Shown: positions 10,182 to 21,010 of the stretch, in pieces
Layout: every line of letters starts with the position of its first letter
Numbering within the stretch: the stretch's first letter is position 1
Assembly (NCBI GenBank): GCA_021292105.1
Contig: CM037869.1
Span: 42,389,990 to 42,453,989, forward strand
From: Anadara kagoshimensis
Lineage: Eukaryota; Mollusca; Bivalvia; Arcoida; Arcidae
Direction of reading: 5' to 3'
DNA: 64,000 nt
Made by a program: the position numbers and the translations under genes
Notes under the pieces: model-generated
The model's input: only the letters and a program-made list of their open reading frames with translations
Database searches by the model: none
What the model was told of the DNA's origin: nothing

Positions 10182-10535
10182 TTTGGTTGGTTGAATGTGC
10201 GTCGCATCAGCAATTTTTTAGTTATTCGCGACGAGAACTATTTTATTAATCTCTATGGATTAATCTATGAACAGTTTCGTGTATGCATATGAAGTGCGAG
10301 TGTGTTGTATGGTCTGTCATGTACTAGCGCGCAATTAGGGCGACTTTAAAGTGCTAGCTCACAGAGTCAGTACGCCGCAGACAAGCGTCTCCCAGTCCAT
10401 TATACTGATACCAGGTGAACCAGTAACGGCCTACAGCAAGGAAAATTTACTTTCCCACATGTGGTTTGAGCGGGACTCGAACTCACAGCGGTGAGAGACT
10501 CTGGATTGGCAGACTGACGTCTTATTGTTGTTAGA
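10182..10535 (-). mobile_element. SINE-B copy 1
   Basis: Reference description for SINE-B: ~370 bp. The tRNA-like head reads GGTGGCCTAATGGATAAG (box A) and GAGTTCGAGTCCC (box B). The body contains ACTGGTTCACCTGGTATCAG, GTACGCTTGTCTGCGGCG and CGCGCTAGTACAAGGCAGAC. The tail reads GAAAAATTGCTGATGCGACG, then TTAA and ATTCAACCAACC. This copy is inverted and its head beyond 10525 is diverged. Confidence 0.85.
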
Positions 10536-10605
10536 TTGTCCTGTTTGGAACTAGGTGGCCGCGTGGCATAAAATGCTAGCCACCTCATATAATATAGACT
10601 AGAAT

Positions 10606-10815
10606 TTGTGTCCGAGCAGATAGGAGTATGAGTTTAGATTGAAGGGAATTTTAAATCCCCGTCAAGATTCTTTTACTTACATTGTAGATCGAGGCAGCAA
10701 GTTCTGGGATGATGGACGAAATTAAGTGCCTTGAAAAAAACATACCGACCTTCGACCAAAATTCAAGTCTAGATTGGTCGAGGTTGCTAGCATCTTATGT
10801 CACAAGGCCACCTAA
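10606..10815. other. Unclassified repeat-like stretch
   Basis: Contains GGCAGCAAGTTCTGGGATGA and ACCGACCTTCGACC, similar to 16385-16480. Possibly the body of a tRNA-derived SINE; no clear ends. Confidence 0.35.
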
Positions 10816-10819
10816 TTGG

Positions 10820-10917
10820 AGACAGGACACTCGGCTAACGACGCAACTCATCTCAGTCCCTCAATAGCTATATCTCGACTTTTTCGGCAGTTGCTATCTA
10901 TCTCTCGACAGTATTTT
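10820..10917 (-). mobile_element. MITE-C inner fragment
   Basis: Has GGACACTCGGCTAACGACGC, CTCAATAGCTATATCTCGAC and CTATCTATCTCTCGACAG in MITE-C order. A SINE-A copy begins immediately after. Confidence 0.65.
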
Positions 10918-10918
10918 T

Positions 10919-11045
10919 ACCACTGCGGTAGCTCAATTAGTAGAGTGTTCGCTCCGTAATTGAAAGGTCGTAGGTTCGAATCCCGATCGGGTCTGACGCA
11001 GGACTTTGAAAGTGGGTAGTGACTGTTCTTTGGCCAAACACTAGT
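10919..11045 (+). mobile_element. SINE-A copy 4, 3'-truncated
   Basis: Intact head (CACTGCGGTAGCTCAATTAG) and body up to GTGACTGTTCTTTGGCC, then lost. Inserted beside MITE-C sequence. Confidence 0.85.
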
Positions 11046-11054
11046 TAAATTAAA

Positions 11055-11215
11055 AGCGATCTGACACATTTTTTCACACTAGGATCTGCCCCGAGTGGGA
11101 TTCTAACCTAGGCTGTTTTGAGAGGCATTGTGATCTGTAGGTGCGGACTTTAGACCACTCGGACACCGATGACCTCTGACCTCTGGACCAATAAGTGTAT
11201 TGGTGTTATCCTTAA
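11055..11215 (-). mobile_element. tRNA-Leu-like SINE, fragment
   Basis: Reverse complement shows a head of the GGTGTCCGAGTGGTCTAAAG type and a diverged box B; related to the copy at 32832-33075. Confidence 0.65.
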
Positions 11216-11530
11216 TAAAATTAAATTGGGAATGGCTAGGGACCACCTCGAAAAGTAAACAACGAAATATTTAAAAATATAAAACATTGATAAATAGCCA
11301 GGACCACCACGAACAGTAAACAACAAAAATATTTAAAAGTACAAAGATTTACTCAATGAATCTCGCGTTTTTAAAAAACTTAAATACACATTAAAAGATC
11401 GAATTTTTCCCGAAAAAGAATTTTGTTTATTTTTCACATTTTTAAATACGTTATATGGATTCCTGTTTTATTAACGCACCACAAGGTGCAGTACAGACCT
11501 GTCTGAAGTTTAACACTCAGCTAACGGGCG

Positions 11531-11878
11531 TTGAGTTGAGAAATGGTGTTTAACATTCCAGTCAAGAATATTTCACTTATATCGAGACGTCACAAGCTTT
11601 AGGCGAAGGTGCAGAAGTTTTGCCTGTGCGTTGCGCTGATGGCATTATACAGTAGGGTCCTTTAGCGTGCCAAGCCCATCGTGACACGGGACCTCGTTTA
11701 TATATGTTTTAAGTTCCCATCCGAAAGAACCGTGACTTTCATTTCGTAATGCCGAGTGCTTAGCGAAAGAACAGTCATTACCCACTGTTAAGTCTTGTGT
11801 CAGACCCGGCCGGAGTTCGAACCCACGACCTCCCATTCATAGAGCGAGCACTGTACCAACTGAGCTACCGCAGTGGTT
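11531..11878 (-). mobile_element. SINE-A copy 5
   Basis: Full-length inverted copy, tail (TTGAGTTGAGAAATGGTG) to head (GAGCTACCGCAGTGGTTA), nested in MITE-C. Confidence 0.92.
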
Positions 11879-12184
11879 ACTCAGCTATCGGATTAAGTAC
11901 CGGATTGACAGCTCATCTTGGCTACACATGAGCTACAGTACAGACCTGTCAGCCAACGGATTTTGTACCGGATCAGCAGCCATCTTGGCTACACTTTGGC
12001 TATTTCTTGGCTCCTTTTCGGTACATGTATCTGCCCTCTATCTTTCTGAAACTTGTCAGCTACTAGCTGTCTATATGTTTCTTTGGTAGCTTTTCTATCA
12101 CTTACTATCCATATCTAGCTGATCATGAGATTCGACTCCTTTTTTTTTTTTTTTAGCTCAGAGTTAAATTATGGATACTAGTAA

Positions 12185-12537
12185 GTCGTCAGTCTTAAAA
12201 TCCAGTGTCTCTCCCCTCTGTGAGTTCCATTCCCACTAAGACCACATGTGGGAAAGTGACTTTTCCTTGCCTTTGACCTTTACTGGTTCACCTGGTATCA
12301 GTATAATAGACGGGATGAGTGGTACGCTTCTCTGTGGCGTACTGACTCTGTGAGCTAGCACGTTAAAGTCGCTCTGAGTGCGCGCTAGTACAAGACAGAC
12401 CATACAACACACTCGTACTTCACAAGCATACACGAAATTGTTCATAGATTAATCCATAGAGAGTAATAAAATAGTTCTCGTCGCGAATAGCTGAAAAATT
12501 GCTGATGCGACGTTAAGTAACATTCAACCAACCAAGC
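12185..12537 (+). mobile_element. SINE-B copy 2
   Basis: Direct copy from GTCGTCAGTCTTAAAATCC through CATTCAACCAACCAAGC; 5'-most head bases missing. Flanked by similar CAGAGTTAAATT sequences. Confidence 0.88.
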
Positions 12538-12723
12538 AATCAGAGTTAAATTTTGGACAGATCTGTATAGGTTTTATTCGTTTTGATTGGGAACACATAA
12601 TAAGCAGTTCCCGGAATCTCAATTGTTTTTGCACAACACTCGGAATTTCTTTAAATAGACAATATTACCTACAGCAATTGTGTTTATAAGAGTAAAGAAT
12701 AAAAATTGATTAGGCTGTGTATG

Positions 12724-13120
12724 TACAGTACAGACCTGTCGAAAGTTTAACACTAAGCTAACGAAAAGGAGTGGATCCCTGGTTGTCGATCGAGTGACCG
12801 AGACATTTATTACTAAGGAAGAAAAGCTACCGAGAGATTCAGTCCAACCCGCCTTAAAGACCACCTCTATATAAGAGCCACTTGCTTATAAAGATCAGAG
12901 GCATTATATCCCAATTGTTCTTTTTCATATTATTTGAACCTGTATATAAAGGCGACCTGCTCATCAAAGTCACTTTTATTGGTTTCCTTGGGTGGTCTTT
13001 ATAGACAGGTTTGACTGTGAATAGTAGGTGTCGAAAAGTTTACAGTTAACGAGAAACCGAGATGTATTGTCGATTCGAAATTTATTCGTTTTCTTAGTGT
13101 TAAATTTTCGTCAGATCTGC
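12724..13120. mobile_element. MITE-C interrupted by MITE-D
   Basis: Left half 12724-12837 (TACAGTACAGACCTGTCG onward) and right half 13019-13120 (ending GTTAAATTTTCGTCAGATC) are split by a MITE-D. Confidence 0.8.
12838..13018. mobile_element. MITE-D nested in MITE-C
   Basis: Complete: CAGTCCAACCCGCCTTAAAG to ATAGACAGGTTTGACTGT. Confidence 0.85.
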
Positions 13121-13262
13121 AATTTACTTGAGTATTTTATTTTTACAGTACAGGCCTGTCGGAAGTTTGAATCTGAGCTAACGAAAAGGAGTTTAAGATC
13201 GGCTACCGAGTCGCCCAGATATGGAAAGCTTCTTGTGGCAAAATAATACTGTCGAGTTGGAA

Positions 13263-13598
13263 GTTGAGTAATGGTGTTAAATGTCACAGCCACGATTTCA
13301 CTTATATCGTGACGTCGCCAGCTATAGGCAAAGATACAGAATTTTTGTCTATGTGTTGCACTGAAGGCATTATACATCAGGGTTCTTTATCGCACAACGC
13401 CTACCATGCCACGAGAACTCGTTTAATTTAAGTTCCCATCCGAAAGAACTGTGGCTTTCATTTCGTAACGCCGAGTGTTTGGCCAAAGAACAGTCACTAC
13501 CCACTTTCAAGTCTTAGGTCAGACCCGGTCGGGGTTCGAACCTACGACCTTTCAATTACTGAGTGCGCAATCTACTAACTGAGCTACCAGAGTGGTAG
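13263..13598 (-). mobile_element. SINE-A copy 6
   Basis: Full-length inverted copy within MITE-C; diverged tail, head at TCTACTAACTGAGCTACC. Confidence 0.9.
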
Positions 13599-13632
13599 AG
13601 ATAGATAGCAACTGCCGGAAAAAGTCGGAATA

Positions 13633-13824
13633 TACAGTCAAACCTGTCTATAAAGGTCACCCAAAAAAATCATTAAAAATAACCTTTATGAGCAGGTGAA
13701 TTGAATTGAATTGAATTGAATTGGTTCAAATAATATGAAAAAAGAACAATTGGGATACAATGCCACTGGTCTTTATAAGCAGGTGGCCCTTATATAGAGG
13801 TAGCCTTAAGGCAGGTTGAACTGT
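13633..13824. mobile_element. MITE-D
   Basis: TACAGTCAAACCTGTCTATA to GGCAGGTTGAACTGTA. An ATTGA pentamer is repeated about 4x inside (13699-13721). Confidence 0.85.
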
Positions 13825-14074
13825 AGCTTATGAGGGATCGGAATGAGCTGCGATTCTGCATTAATTCGTTAGCCGAGTATCAAAATTTCGACGGGTCTGT
13901 ACTTTCTTTGAAAACCTTGTAAAACATTTATAGCTTAAGATAGACTACACAAAAAATTTAAATCGCATGTCGATTCCTTTTATGGTAACTATATATAGAA
14001 ATGTACATAAAGTGCGATTAGAAGAAATTGATTTGTAATTAATAATGTAGTAACAACATAAAATAGTTAGTTAA

Positions 14075-14092
14075 ACACACACACACACACAC

Positions 14093-14143
<51 letters not shown>
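14075..14143. repeat. (AC)n microsatellite
   Basis: About 34 AC units with one GC interruption. Confidence 0.97.
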
Positions 14144-14144
<1 letters not shown>

Positions 14145-14199
14145 ACAAATCAAATGTAGATTGATCGATTAATTGAATGGGTTTTAATTTCAAGACATA

Positions 14200-14500
14200 A
14201 ATAGTTCAGTCATATCGAGACGTCACCAGCTTTAGGTGAAGTGAGGGAATTGTTTTTACCTTTTTCAGTGTGCATAGGGCAATAGGCAGAGAGGGTTCTT
14301 TAACGTGGCCCACCTGTCGTGAAATGGGAATCGGTTTTAAATGTCTCTGTCGAAAGACCCCATGACTTTTATTTCTAAATGTTGATCATGAGTGCTTGAC
14401 GAAAGAACAGTCACTATGTATTTTCAAGTCCCGGTCAGACCCTAGCCACGGTTCAAACCCACAGCGTCCATCATACGAAGCGAGCACTCTACGACTTAAT
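14200..14500 (-). mobile_element. SINE-A copy 7, old
   Basis: Highly diverged inverted copy; ATATCGAGACGTCACCAGC and GAGTGCTTGACGAAAGAAC remain readable. Confidence 0.75.
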
Positions 14501-14509
14501 TAGGTCCAT

Positions 14510-15300
14510 AAAACATTGATGTCAAGATTTACGAGATCCATCAAACACTGAAAACAATATTTACGTGGCCCATAAAACAATGATGTCAACATTTACGTGG
14601 TCAATCAAACTTTGATGTCAACATTTACGAGGTCCATTAAAGACTGAAAACAATATTTACGTGGTCCATCAGACATAGATGTCAACATTTACGAGGTCAA
14701 TCAAACATTCATGTCAATATTTACGAGGTCCATCAAGCATTGAAAACAATATTTATGTGGTCCATCAAACATTGATGTCAACATTTACGAGGTCCATAAA
14801 ACATTGATGCTAACATTTACGTGGTCCATCAAACATTGATGTCACATTTACGTGGTCCATCAAACATTGATGTCAACATTTACAAGGTCAATCAAACATT
14901 GATGTCAACATTTACGTTGTCTATCAAACATTGATGTCAACATTTACGACGTCCATCAAACATTGATGTCAACATTTACGAGGTCCATCAAACATTGATG
15001 TTAACATTTACGAGCTTCATCAAACATTGATATCAACATTTACGTGGTCCATCAAACATTGATGTCAACATTTACAAGAGGCATCAAACATTGATGTCAA
15101 CATTTACGTGGTCTATCAAGCATTGATGTCAACATTTACGAGGTCCATCAAATATTGATGTCAACATTTACGAGGCCCAAACATTGATGTCAACATTTAC
15201 GAGGTCCATCAAATATTGATGTCAACATTTACGAGGCCCAAACATTGATGTCAACATTTACGAGGTTCATCAAACATTGATGTCAACAATAACAATATTG
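14510..15300. repeat. 32-bp minisatellite (~24 units)
   Basis: Unit CATCAAACATTGATGTCAAC plus ATTTACGAGGTC, with GAGG/GTGG variants and occasional deletions. Left units are more diverged than those after ~14880, as expected if the edge is older than the core. Any ORF across or just beyond it is incidental. Confidence 0.95.
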
Positions 15301-15659
15301 ATGTCAATTTTGACGAGTTGCGTGGTTTCTTTAGTTCGAATGAGTAAGGAAAAGATTTCAAAGGCACAGAAGTTGATGAATTACCATTGCCATGGTTACC
15401 GCGTCCTTAGATCCCTGACCCAGGATTCATTCATTTCTGTATACATCAAATATAAGTTAATCAATACCAATATATACATAATGGTGCATGGAAACGATTG
15501 TTTTTATTGTTCATTCATGTTAAGTAATAGTTTAATAAATATTTAATATTTAAATAAAATTATGTGACGCAAATACAGACATGTATTTGATCTCGGCATT
15601 GGAAGAATGCGTATTGATAACCCGAATACCCCACGCAGCTTTTAACCTGGAGTATACAC

Positions 15660-15990
15660 ACGTCTATTCAAACTGAAATGTACATTTGGAGATGTTCCCG
15701 ACCGGATATAAAACACACCTTCAAATTCGGAGATGTCCCCGACCGGATACCTCATGCAGATGCACATTGTGACATGTCTCCGACGGTCATTAAACTCGAA
15801 AATGTACATTTGGAGATGTTCCCGACCGGATATAAAACACACCTTCAAATTCGGAGATGTCCCCGACCGGATACCTCATGCAGCTTCAAACTCGAAGATG
15901 CACATTGCGAGATGTCTCCGACGGTCGTAAATCTCGAAAATGTGCATTTCGATATGTTCCCGACCGGATATCCCACACAGCTTTAAAAGC
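15660..15990. repeat. Tandem repeat of composite ~124-bp unit
   Basis: GAGATGTTCCCGACCGGATA, GAGATGTCCCCGACCGGATA and GATGTCTCCGACGGTC sub-units recur. One ~124-bp stretch is duplicated almost exactly (15676 and 15800). An apparent 100-residue frame follows the repeat and is not taken as a gene. Confidence 0.85.
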
Positions 15991-16056
15991 TTTTAGAAGC
16001 AAGTCAAAGTATATCAATGGATTTGCACATATTAAAAGGAGTAATGATGTGAAGTA

Positions 16057-16270
16057 GTCTGGGTACGCCAGTGGTAGAACAATCGCCTATAGTGCGGGAG
16101 GTCCCGGGTTCTATCCCCGGTCTGACCCTGTATTTTCCCCCTTCCTTTTGCAGTTTGGTGGCAAGTGTGGCCGTTGAAAGATTTGGGCTGGCAATTATGA
16201 TCCAAAAATGTCCTTCCGAAGGGAATTAATGTGTGCTTGGGAGCGTGGGAAACTCAAAAATAACAGGGGA
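16057..16270 (+). mobile_element. tRNA-headed SINE, third type, copy 1
   Basis: GTCTGGGTACGCCAGTGGTA and box B GGTTCTATCCC form a tRNA-like head followed by TGACCCTGTATTTTCCCCC. The acceptor stem does not pair well, so a working tRNA gene is unlikely. Confidence 0.65.
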
Positions 16271-16283
16271 GCATTTTAGGGTC

Positions 16284-16490
16284 TGGGTAGCTCAGTGTTA
16301 GAGCACTCTCGCCAATAGTGAAGGAGGTCCCCCGATGCGACCCTGCATTTTTTCTCCTTCTTCTTACATATGTTTTATGCCCCAGTCAAAATTCTTCAGC
16401 TTATATCAAGGAGGTCAGTTCTGGGATGGTGGAGGAAACCATATAATCAAAAGTAGCCGTCGACCTTGGCAAGCAAAATGACAATCGTTC
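16284..16490 (+). mobile_element. tRNA-headed SINE, third type, copy 2
   Basis: GTCTGGGTAGCTCAGTGTTA head with diverged box B; body ends with GTCAGTTCTGGGATGGTGG. Confidence 0.6.
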
Positions 16491-16504
16491 TCACAATAGG
16501 ACCT

Positions 16505-16690
16505 TAATAATCAAATCAAACATACTAAACCATGTCCAAATCACAATCTAGAAGCAAAGTAAAAACTTTTAAACTGACAAATTGGGTTAGACACGTGAAC
16601 TACCACCAAGACAGTTAGGCGGTTGCTCGGGAAGGGTAAGCACCTCCTGTTAAGCAAGCTACGATCGCCAACTGTGTAATCAAAATTGAG
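16505..16690 (-). repeat. Element G copy 2
   Basis: AAACATACTAAACCATGTCC through AAGCTACGATCGCCAACTGT. Confidence 0.75.
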
Positions 16691-16779
16691 TCAAAGAAAC
16701 ATGGAACTATGGAATATTGAGATATTAAGTGGTACATTAGCAAAGTCTGCTGCTGCAATAAAAAGCAAAATACGTGTAA

Positions 16780-16822
16780 AACACACACACACACACTCAC
16801 CCACACATACACACACACACAC
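16780..16822. repeat. (AC)n microsatellite, interrupted
   Basis: AC dinucleotides with TC and AT interruptions; produces spurious ORFs on both strands. Confidence 0.9.
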
Positions 16823-17262
16823 GTCTGCATTTTGTTGTGCTATCAGATACCAGATTGTACTGGCTTGTACCAGAATATGTTTTTTATGAGATGCAAGCAA
16901 TGTTCTGTTTTTCAGACATAAATAATTTAATCATGTCGTCTGTTAAAGATTTCAAGGCCAAGCTAGGTCAACCAAGGTCAATTATCGTCTGTGAAACATT
17001 AATATTTCAAGGTCAACCAAGGCCAGACAAACATAGTCAATGCTGTAAAAGTTATTTTTCCTTGTCTGTCAACCTCGTCCCTGTACTTCAGTCCGTCGTG
17101 CGATAATCTCACTAGAGATAAAAGAGGTAAAATGTACTAATAATTTAATATGCATAACAGACCTGTCCAAAGTTAAACACTTAGCTACTATAAAAGATTG
17201 GATTGGATTTGGTTCAACACGGTATTAACGAAAAGGAGCCGAAACTCTGTTGACGAGAGAGG

Positions 17263-17614
17263 ACCACTGCGGTAGCTCAGTTGGTAGAGTGCTCGCTCCG
17301 TAAGTGGAAGGTCGTGGGTTCGATCCCCAGCCGGGTCTGACCCAAGACTTGAAAGTTGGTAGTGACTGTTCTTTCGCCAAGTACTTGGTATTACGAAATA
17401 ATAGTCACGGTTCTTTCGGATGGGAACTTAAAATTAAAGAGGTCCCGTGTCACGGTGTGCTTGGCACGCTAAAGAACCCTGCTGTATAATGCCATCATCG
17501 CAACGCACAGGCAAAATTTCTGCACCTTCGCCTATAGCTGGCGACGTCTCGATATAAGTGAAATATTCTTGACTGGGAAATTAAACACCATTACTGAACT
17601 CAACTCTCAACTCG
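17263..17614 (+). mobile_element. SINE-A copy 8, well preserved
   Basis: One of the best copies: intact box A (TAGCTCAGTTGG), box B (GGTTCGATCCC) and tail. Confidence 0.93.
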
Positions 17615-17634
17615 GTTGTCGAGGGGTCAAGATA

Positions 17635-17795
17635 TACAGTCAAACCTATCTATAAAGGCAACCCTTTATGGGCAGGTGGCCTTTATACACAGGTTCAAAC
17701 AATATGAAAAAAGAACAATTGGGATACAATTCTACTGGCCTTTATAAGCAGGTGGTTTTTATATAGAGGTGGTCTTTAAGGCAGGTTGGACCGTA
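17635..17795. mobile_element. MITE-D
   Basis: TACAGTCAAACCTATCTATA to GCAGGTTGGACCGTA, with ~20 bp missing internally. Confidence 0.85.
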
Positions 17796-17835
17796 GTTAA
17801 GTTGTGACCGAAAATCTGTTGAGACTAACGTAGGT

Positions 17836-18172
17836 ACGAGGTAAGTTGAGGTATGGCGTTTAGCGTCCCAGTCAAGAATATTTTACTTATATCGAGACGT
17901 CGCCAGCAAATAGGCGACGATGCAGCAATTTTGCCTGTGCGTTGCGCTGATGGCATTATACAGCAGGTCTCTTTATTGTGTCACGTCTACCGTGACACGG
18001 GACCTCGTTTATTCCCATCCGAAAGAACCGTGATTTTCGTAATATGAATGCCGAGTGCTTGGCGAAAGAACAGTCATTGCCTACTTTCAAGTCTTGGATA
18101 AAACCGGTCGGTGTTCGAACCTACGTCCTCCCACTTACGAAGCGAGTACTCTACCAAACGAGCCACCGCAAT
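17836..18172 (-). mobile_element. SINE-A copy 9
   Basis: Full-length inverted copy; head at CTCTACCAAACGAGCCACC. Confidence 0.9.
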
Positions 18173-18351
18173 ACGAGATAAGCCGAAGATTGAGTAATAA
18201 TTCGTTAGCTCAGTATTAAACTTTTGACAGGCCGGTACTGTAGATACGTATGAAGTAGCTAACGAAAGGTAGATAATTCAATTTGTACTTTAATAACTTT
18301 GTAGATTGGCTGGTTGGTTGTAATGTTGTTTAACGTCGCATCAGCATCATG

Positions 18352-18515
18352 ATTATTTAACCATTAAACTGTCTAGAAATGGCGTTTATAGTGCTATAAC
18401 TTCCATTGTCGTGCAAAGCAAACCGAATAACGCGCGCGTTATGACTAGTTTGCTTTGCACGGCAGTGGAAGTTATAGCACTATAAACGCCATTTCTAGAC
18501 AGTTCAATGGTTATA
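18352..18515. repeat. Element H, near-perfect foldback
   Basis: Inverted arms of ~75 bp (AACCATTAAACTGTCTAGAA on the left, TTCTAGACAGTTCAATGGTT on the right) around a GCGCGCG-rich centre. A transcript would form a long hairpin. A second copy at 26897-27050 shows this is a dispersed MITE-like family. Confidence 0.9.
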
Positions 18516-18669
18516 TTTACATTTCGCATTTTTTGAAAATCTTATTTTTGTTTTTGAATCCTGAAATAAATTTGAAACACTATCGTGTACGACATGCAAT
18601 TCCAATTCCTGGAACAGCCTATCAATGACGAGCATAGGTGTCAGCAAGAAATGAGTGACGTCACATTAG

Positions 18670-19485
18670 CAAATGTAATTATAATGCTCCTATTGAAGGT
18701 TCAATCGCCATTCATTAAAATTAACCTATTGTCATTAAAGGTTTGAGAAGAATGTACAAATAGACATTGGACCACTTATTAGAAAACTCCCGACTTTGGA
18801 CGGGCAATGGATCAAATTTAAAATCAATATGTGGTAATACTACTGCTGAAGGACCCATAAGTATTTTAACGTTTCATTCAATTGTGATTTAAAACAAGAC
18901 AAAAAGCCTAACACACATATTGACCACTGATTATGAATCTCCCGACTTTGGACAGGCACCGGAGCAAATGTCAAAGGATGTGGTTATAGGTATATTTAAG
19001 TGGACCATTTAAATTTTTACCCATTAAAATTAACCTATCGTAATTTCAAGAAAGAAATACCAAACACACATTTTGACCACTGGTTATGAAACTCCCTACT
19101 TTGGACAGACACTTGAGAAAATGTTCCGTGATGTGTTTATAATACAATCGAAGGTCTCAAAGACCATTTAAATTTTCATTCATTAAAACTTACCAATTGT
19201 AAACATGGCAAAATAAGAGATGTTAAACATATATTTGGACCACTGATTATAAAACTCCCGACTTTGGACAGACACCAGAGCAAAGGTACTGTGATGTGGT
19301 CATAATACCTCTATTGAAGGTCCCATGGATAATTTAAATATTCATTCATTCATTCATTAAATTTAACCTATTGTGATTTGAGGCAAGGTAATAAAGACCA
19401 ACCACATATTTTAACCATTTATTATAAAACTGCAGACTTTTGAGGGGCACTTAAGCAAATATCTGGTACCGGTGGTGTGGTTATT
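18670..19485. repeat. ~160-bp tandem repeat, ~5 diverged units
   Basis: Each unit has AACTCCCGACTTTGGACAG, then ATGTGGTTATAATAC-like, then CATTCATTAAAATTAACCTA. No coding frame persists. Confidence 0.8.
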
Positions 19486-19488
19486 AAA

Positions 19489-19753
19489 GGGCCTGGTCCC
19501 GGTTTCACAATCACTCCTTAGCTAAGATTTTCCTTAACTTAAATCTTGCAAATTTCCAAATCTTTATAATTTTGTTAATTTTCAAAATATTAAGGAATTA
19601 AAGGTGACATTTTCAAGATCACCTCTAGATTAAAACATTTGCATTTAATTTTAACAAAAATATTCATCAGTAGTTTCAACAAGTGCTTAACAAAATTTGC
19701 TAAATTTAAGTTAAGGAAAATATTAGCTAAGGAATGATTGTGAAACCGGGGCC
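19489..19753. mobile_element. MITE-E, copy 1 of a tandem pair
   Basis: Reference description for MITE-E: ~255-265 bp. The long inverted termini are GGCCCCGGTTTCACAATCAT with TCCTTAGCTAAGATTTTCC and their mirror GATTGTGAAACCGGGGCC. The AT-rich inside holds a TTTTGTTAAAA-type core. Superfamily not assigned. Confidence 0.88.
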
Positions 19754-20026
19754 TGATCTGAGTTTCACAATGATTCTTTAACTAATAATAATATTTTCAT
19801 TAACTTAAATTTAGCAAATTCTTTTGGCGAGCACATATTGGAATTAAAAATAAATATTTTTGTTAATTTTTAATCCAAATGACATAAACTTGATCAAATC
19901 GTTAAAATGACACCTTAAATTCCAGAATATCTTAAAAATTTAACACAATTATAAAGGTTTTAAATTTTTAAGATTTTACCTAAGAAAAATCTAAGTTGAG
20001 ATATAATTATGAAAACAAGAGCTGAA
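19750..20026. mobile_element. MITE-E, copy 2 of a tandem pair
   Basis: Starts GGGGCCTGATCTGAGTTTCA, sharing the GGGGCC junction with copy 1; diverged right end ATTATGAAAACAAGAGC. Confidence 0.75.
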
Positions 20027-20089
20027 AATTTTATTTGACTTAACCGATTGCGATCTAAAACAAAGATTATGTTGTTATGATTGATTGTA

Positions 20090-20404
20090 AAATTGCCCTG
20101 TTGTTGCCCGGCAAGTGAACCCAGTGGCCCAGACCCTGGAGCCGTTGGCCTTTACTGGTTCGCCTGGTATCAGTATAATGGACTGGGGGAGTGGTACGCT
20201 TGTCTGCGACATACTGACTCTGTTAGCTAGCACCTTAAAGTCGCCCCGAGTGCGCTCTAGTACAAGGCAGACCATACAACACACTCACATTTCACATGCA
20301 TACACAAAATTGTTCATAGATTAATCCATAGACATTAATAAAATAGTTATCGTCGCGAATAGCTGAAAAATTGCTGATGCGACGTTAAGCAACATTCAAC
20401 CAAC
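20090..20404 (+). mobile_element. SINE-B copy 3
   Basis: Head lost or rearranged; body from GCCTTTACTGGTTCGCCTGG to tail AACATTCAACCAACTC. Confidence 0.85.
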
Positions 20405-20790
20405 TCACGAACCCAAACCCTGGCACTTACCTTCTCATATTAATGTCTGCTGGGTCAATAAAAATATAAAAACCATTGATTACATGTTGATAAAACAAAC
20501 TTAATTTCAGAAAAAAATAAAAATAAAAATTTAAAATAAAATAAAAAGGGAAGAAAATAAACAAATAAATATGTAAAAAAAATTCTTGGATACTACCGGT
20601 GATTTCACCTGATATTACAATCCATGTTCACATTGTCATTGTCACAAAAATGCGTGATGGAATTAATTCAATTATTTATAAATCAAAAGAAAAAACGATA
20701 AAAAATTCATGTAAAATTGTTCAATACGTTTGCGTCAATGTTAATTGTAAACCTCTGATTGATTCGAGACCGTTCCATAAATTCAATGTC
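20405..20790. other. AT-rich spacer, no gene seen
   Basis: A-rich tract and small frames without domains. Confidence 0.5.
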
Positions 20791-21010
20791 TACAGTACAG
20801 GCATGTCGAAAGTTTAACACAAAGCTAACGCGTTGGTGCTGCATCTCGGCCACTCGATACTTAATTTATTTCGAAAGCTTTTCGATATTGACAATATAAC
20901 ATATCTTTCGACAATTTTTCGATCACTAGCTATCCATATCTCGTCCACTCGACACCTGAGTTTCGATTTCTTTTTCGTTAGGTCAGTGTTAAACTTTCGA
21001 CTGGCCGGTT
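20791..21010. mobile_element. MITE-C, complete copy
   Basis: TACAGTACAGGCATGTCG to TTTCGACTGGCCGGTTATA; no nested insertion. Confidence 0.87.

Larger units (their letters stand above)
11489..12570. mobile_element. MITE-C with nested SINE-A and SINE-B
   Basis: Left end GCAGTACAGACCTGTCTG at 11489. The element is interrupted by SINE-A (11531-11878), resumes with a partial second left end at ~11937 (CAGTACAGACCTGTCAG), is interrupted again by SINE-B (12185-12537), and ends at TTTGGACAGATCTGTATAG. CAGAGTTAAATT flanks SINE-B on both sides, a likely target-site duplication. Confidence 0.75.
13144..13902. mobile_element. MITE-C with nested SINE-A and MITE-D
   Basis: Three MITE-C pieces in collinear order (13144-13262, 13599-13632, 13825-13902) are separated by SINE-A and MITE-D. 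The final piece ends ATTTCGACGGGTCTGTACT. Confidence 0.8.
17155..18242. mobile_element. MITE-C with three nested insertions
   Basis: Collinear MITE-C pieces (17155-17262, 17615-17634, 17796-17835, 18173-18242) are separated by SINE-A, MITE-D and an inverted SINE-A. The ends are CAGACCTGTCCAAAG and TTTTGACAGGCCGGTACTGTA. Confidence 0.8.

Noticed and set aside
14510..15300. CRISPR-like direct repeats
   Set aside because: Repeats are contiguous 32-bp units without spacers, in a eukaryotic context.
16057..16130. Possible tRNA gene
   Set aside because: tRNA-like head with poor acceptor stem, repeated with the same 3' body at 16284 and 48746; treated as SINE.
17263..17340. Possible tRNA gene
   Set aside because: Box A and box B are present, but the sequence continues as SINE-A shared by 17 copies; the acceptor stem does not close.
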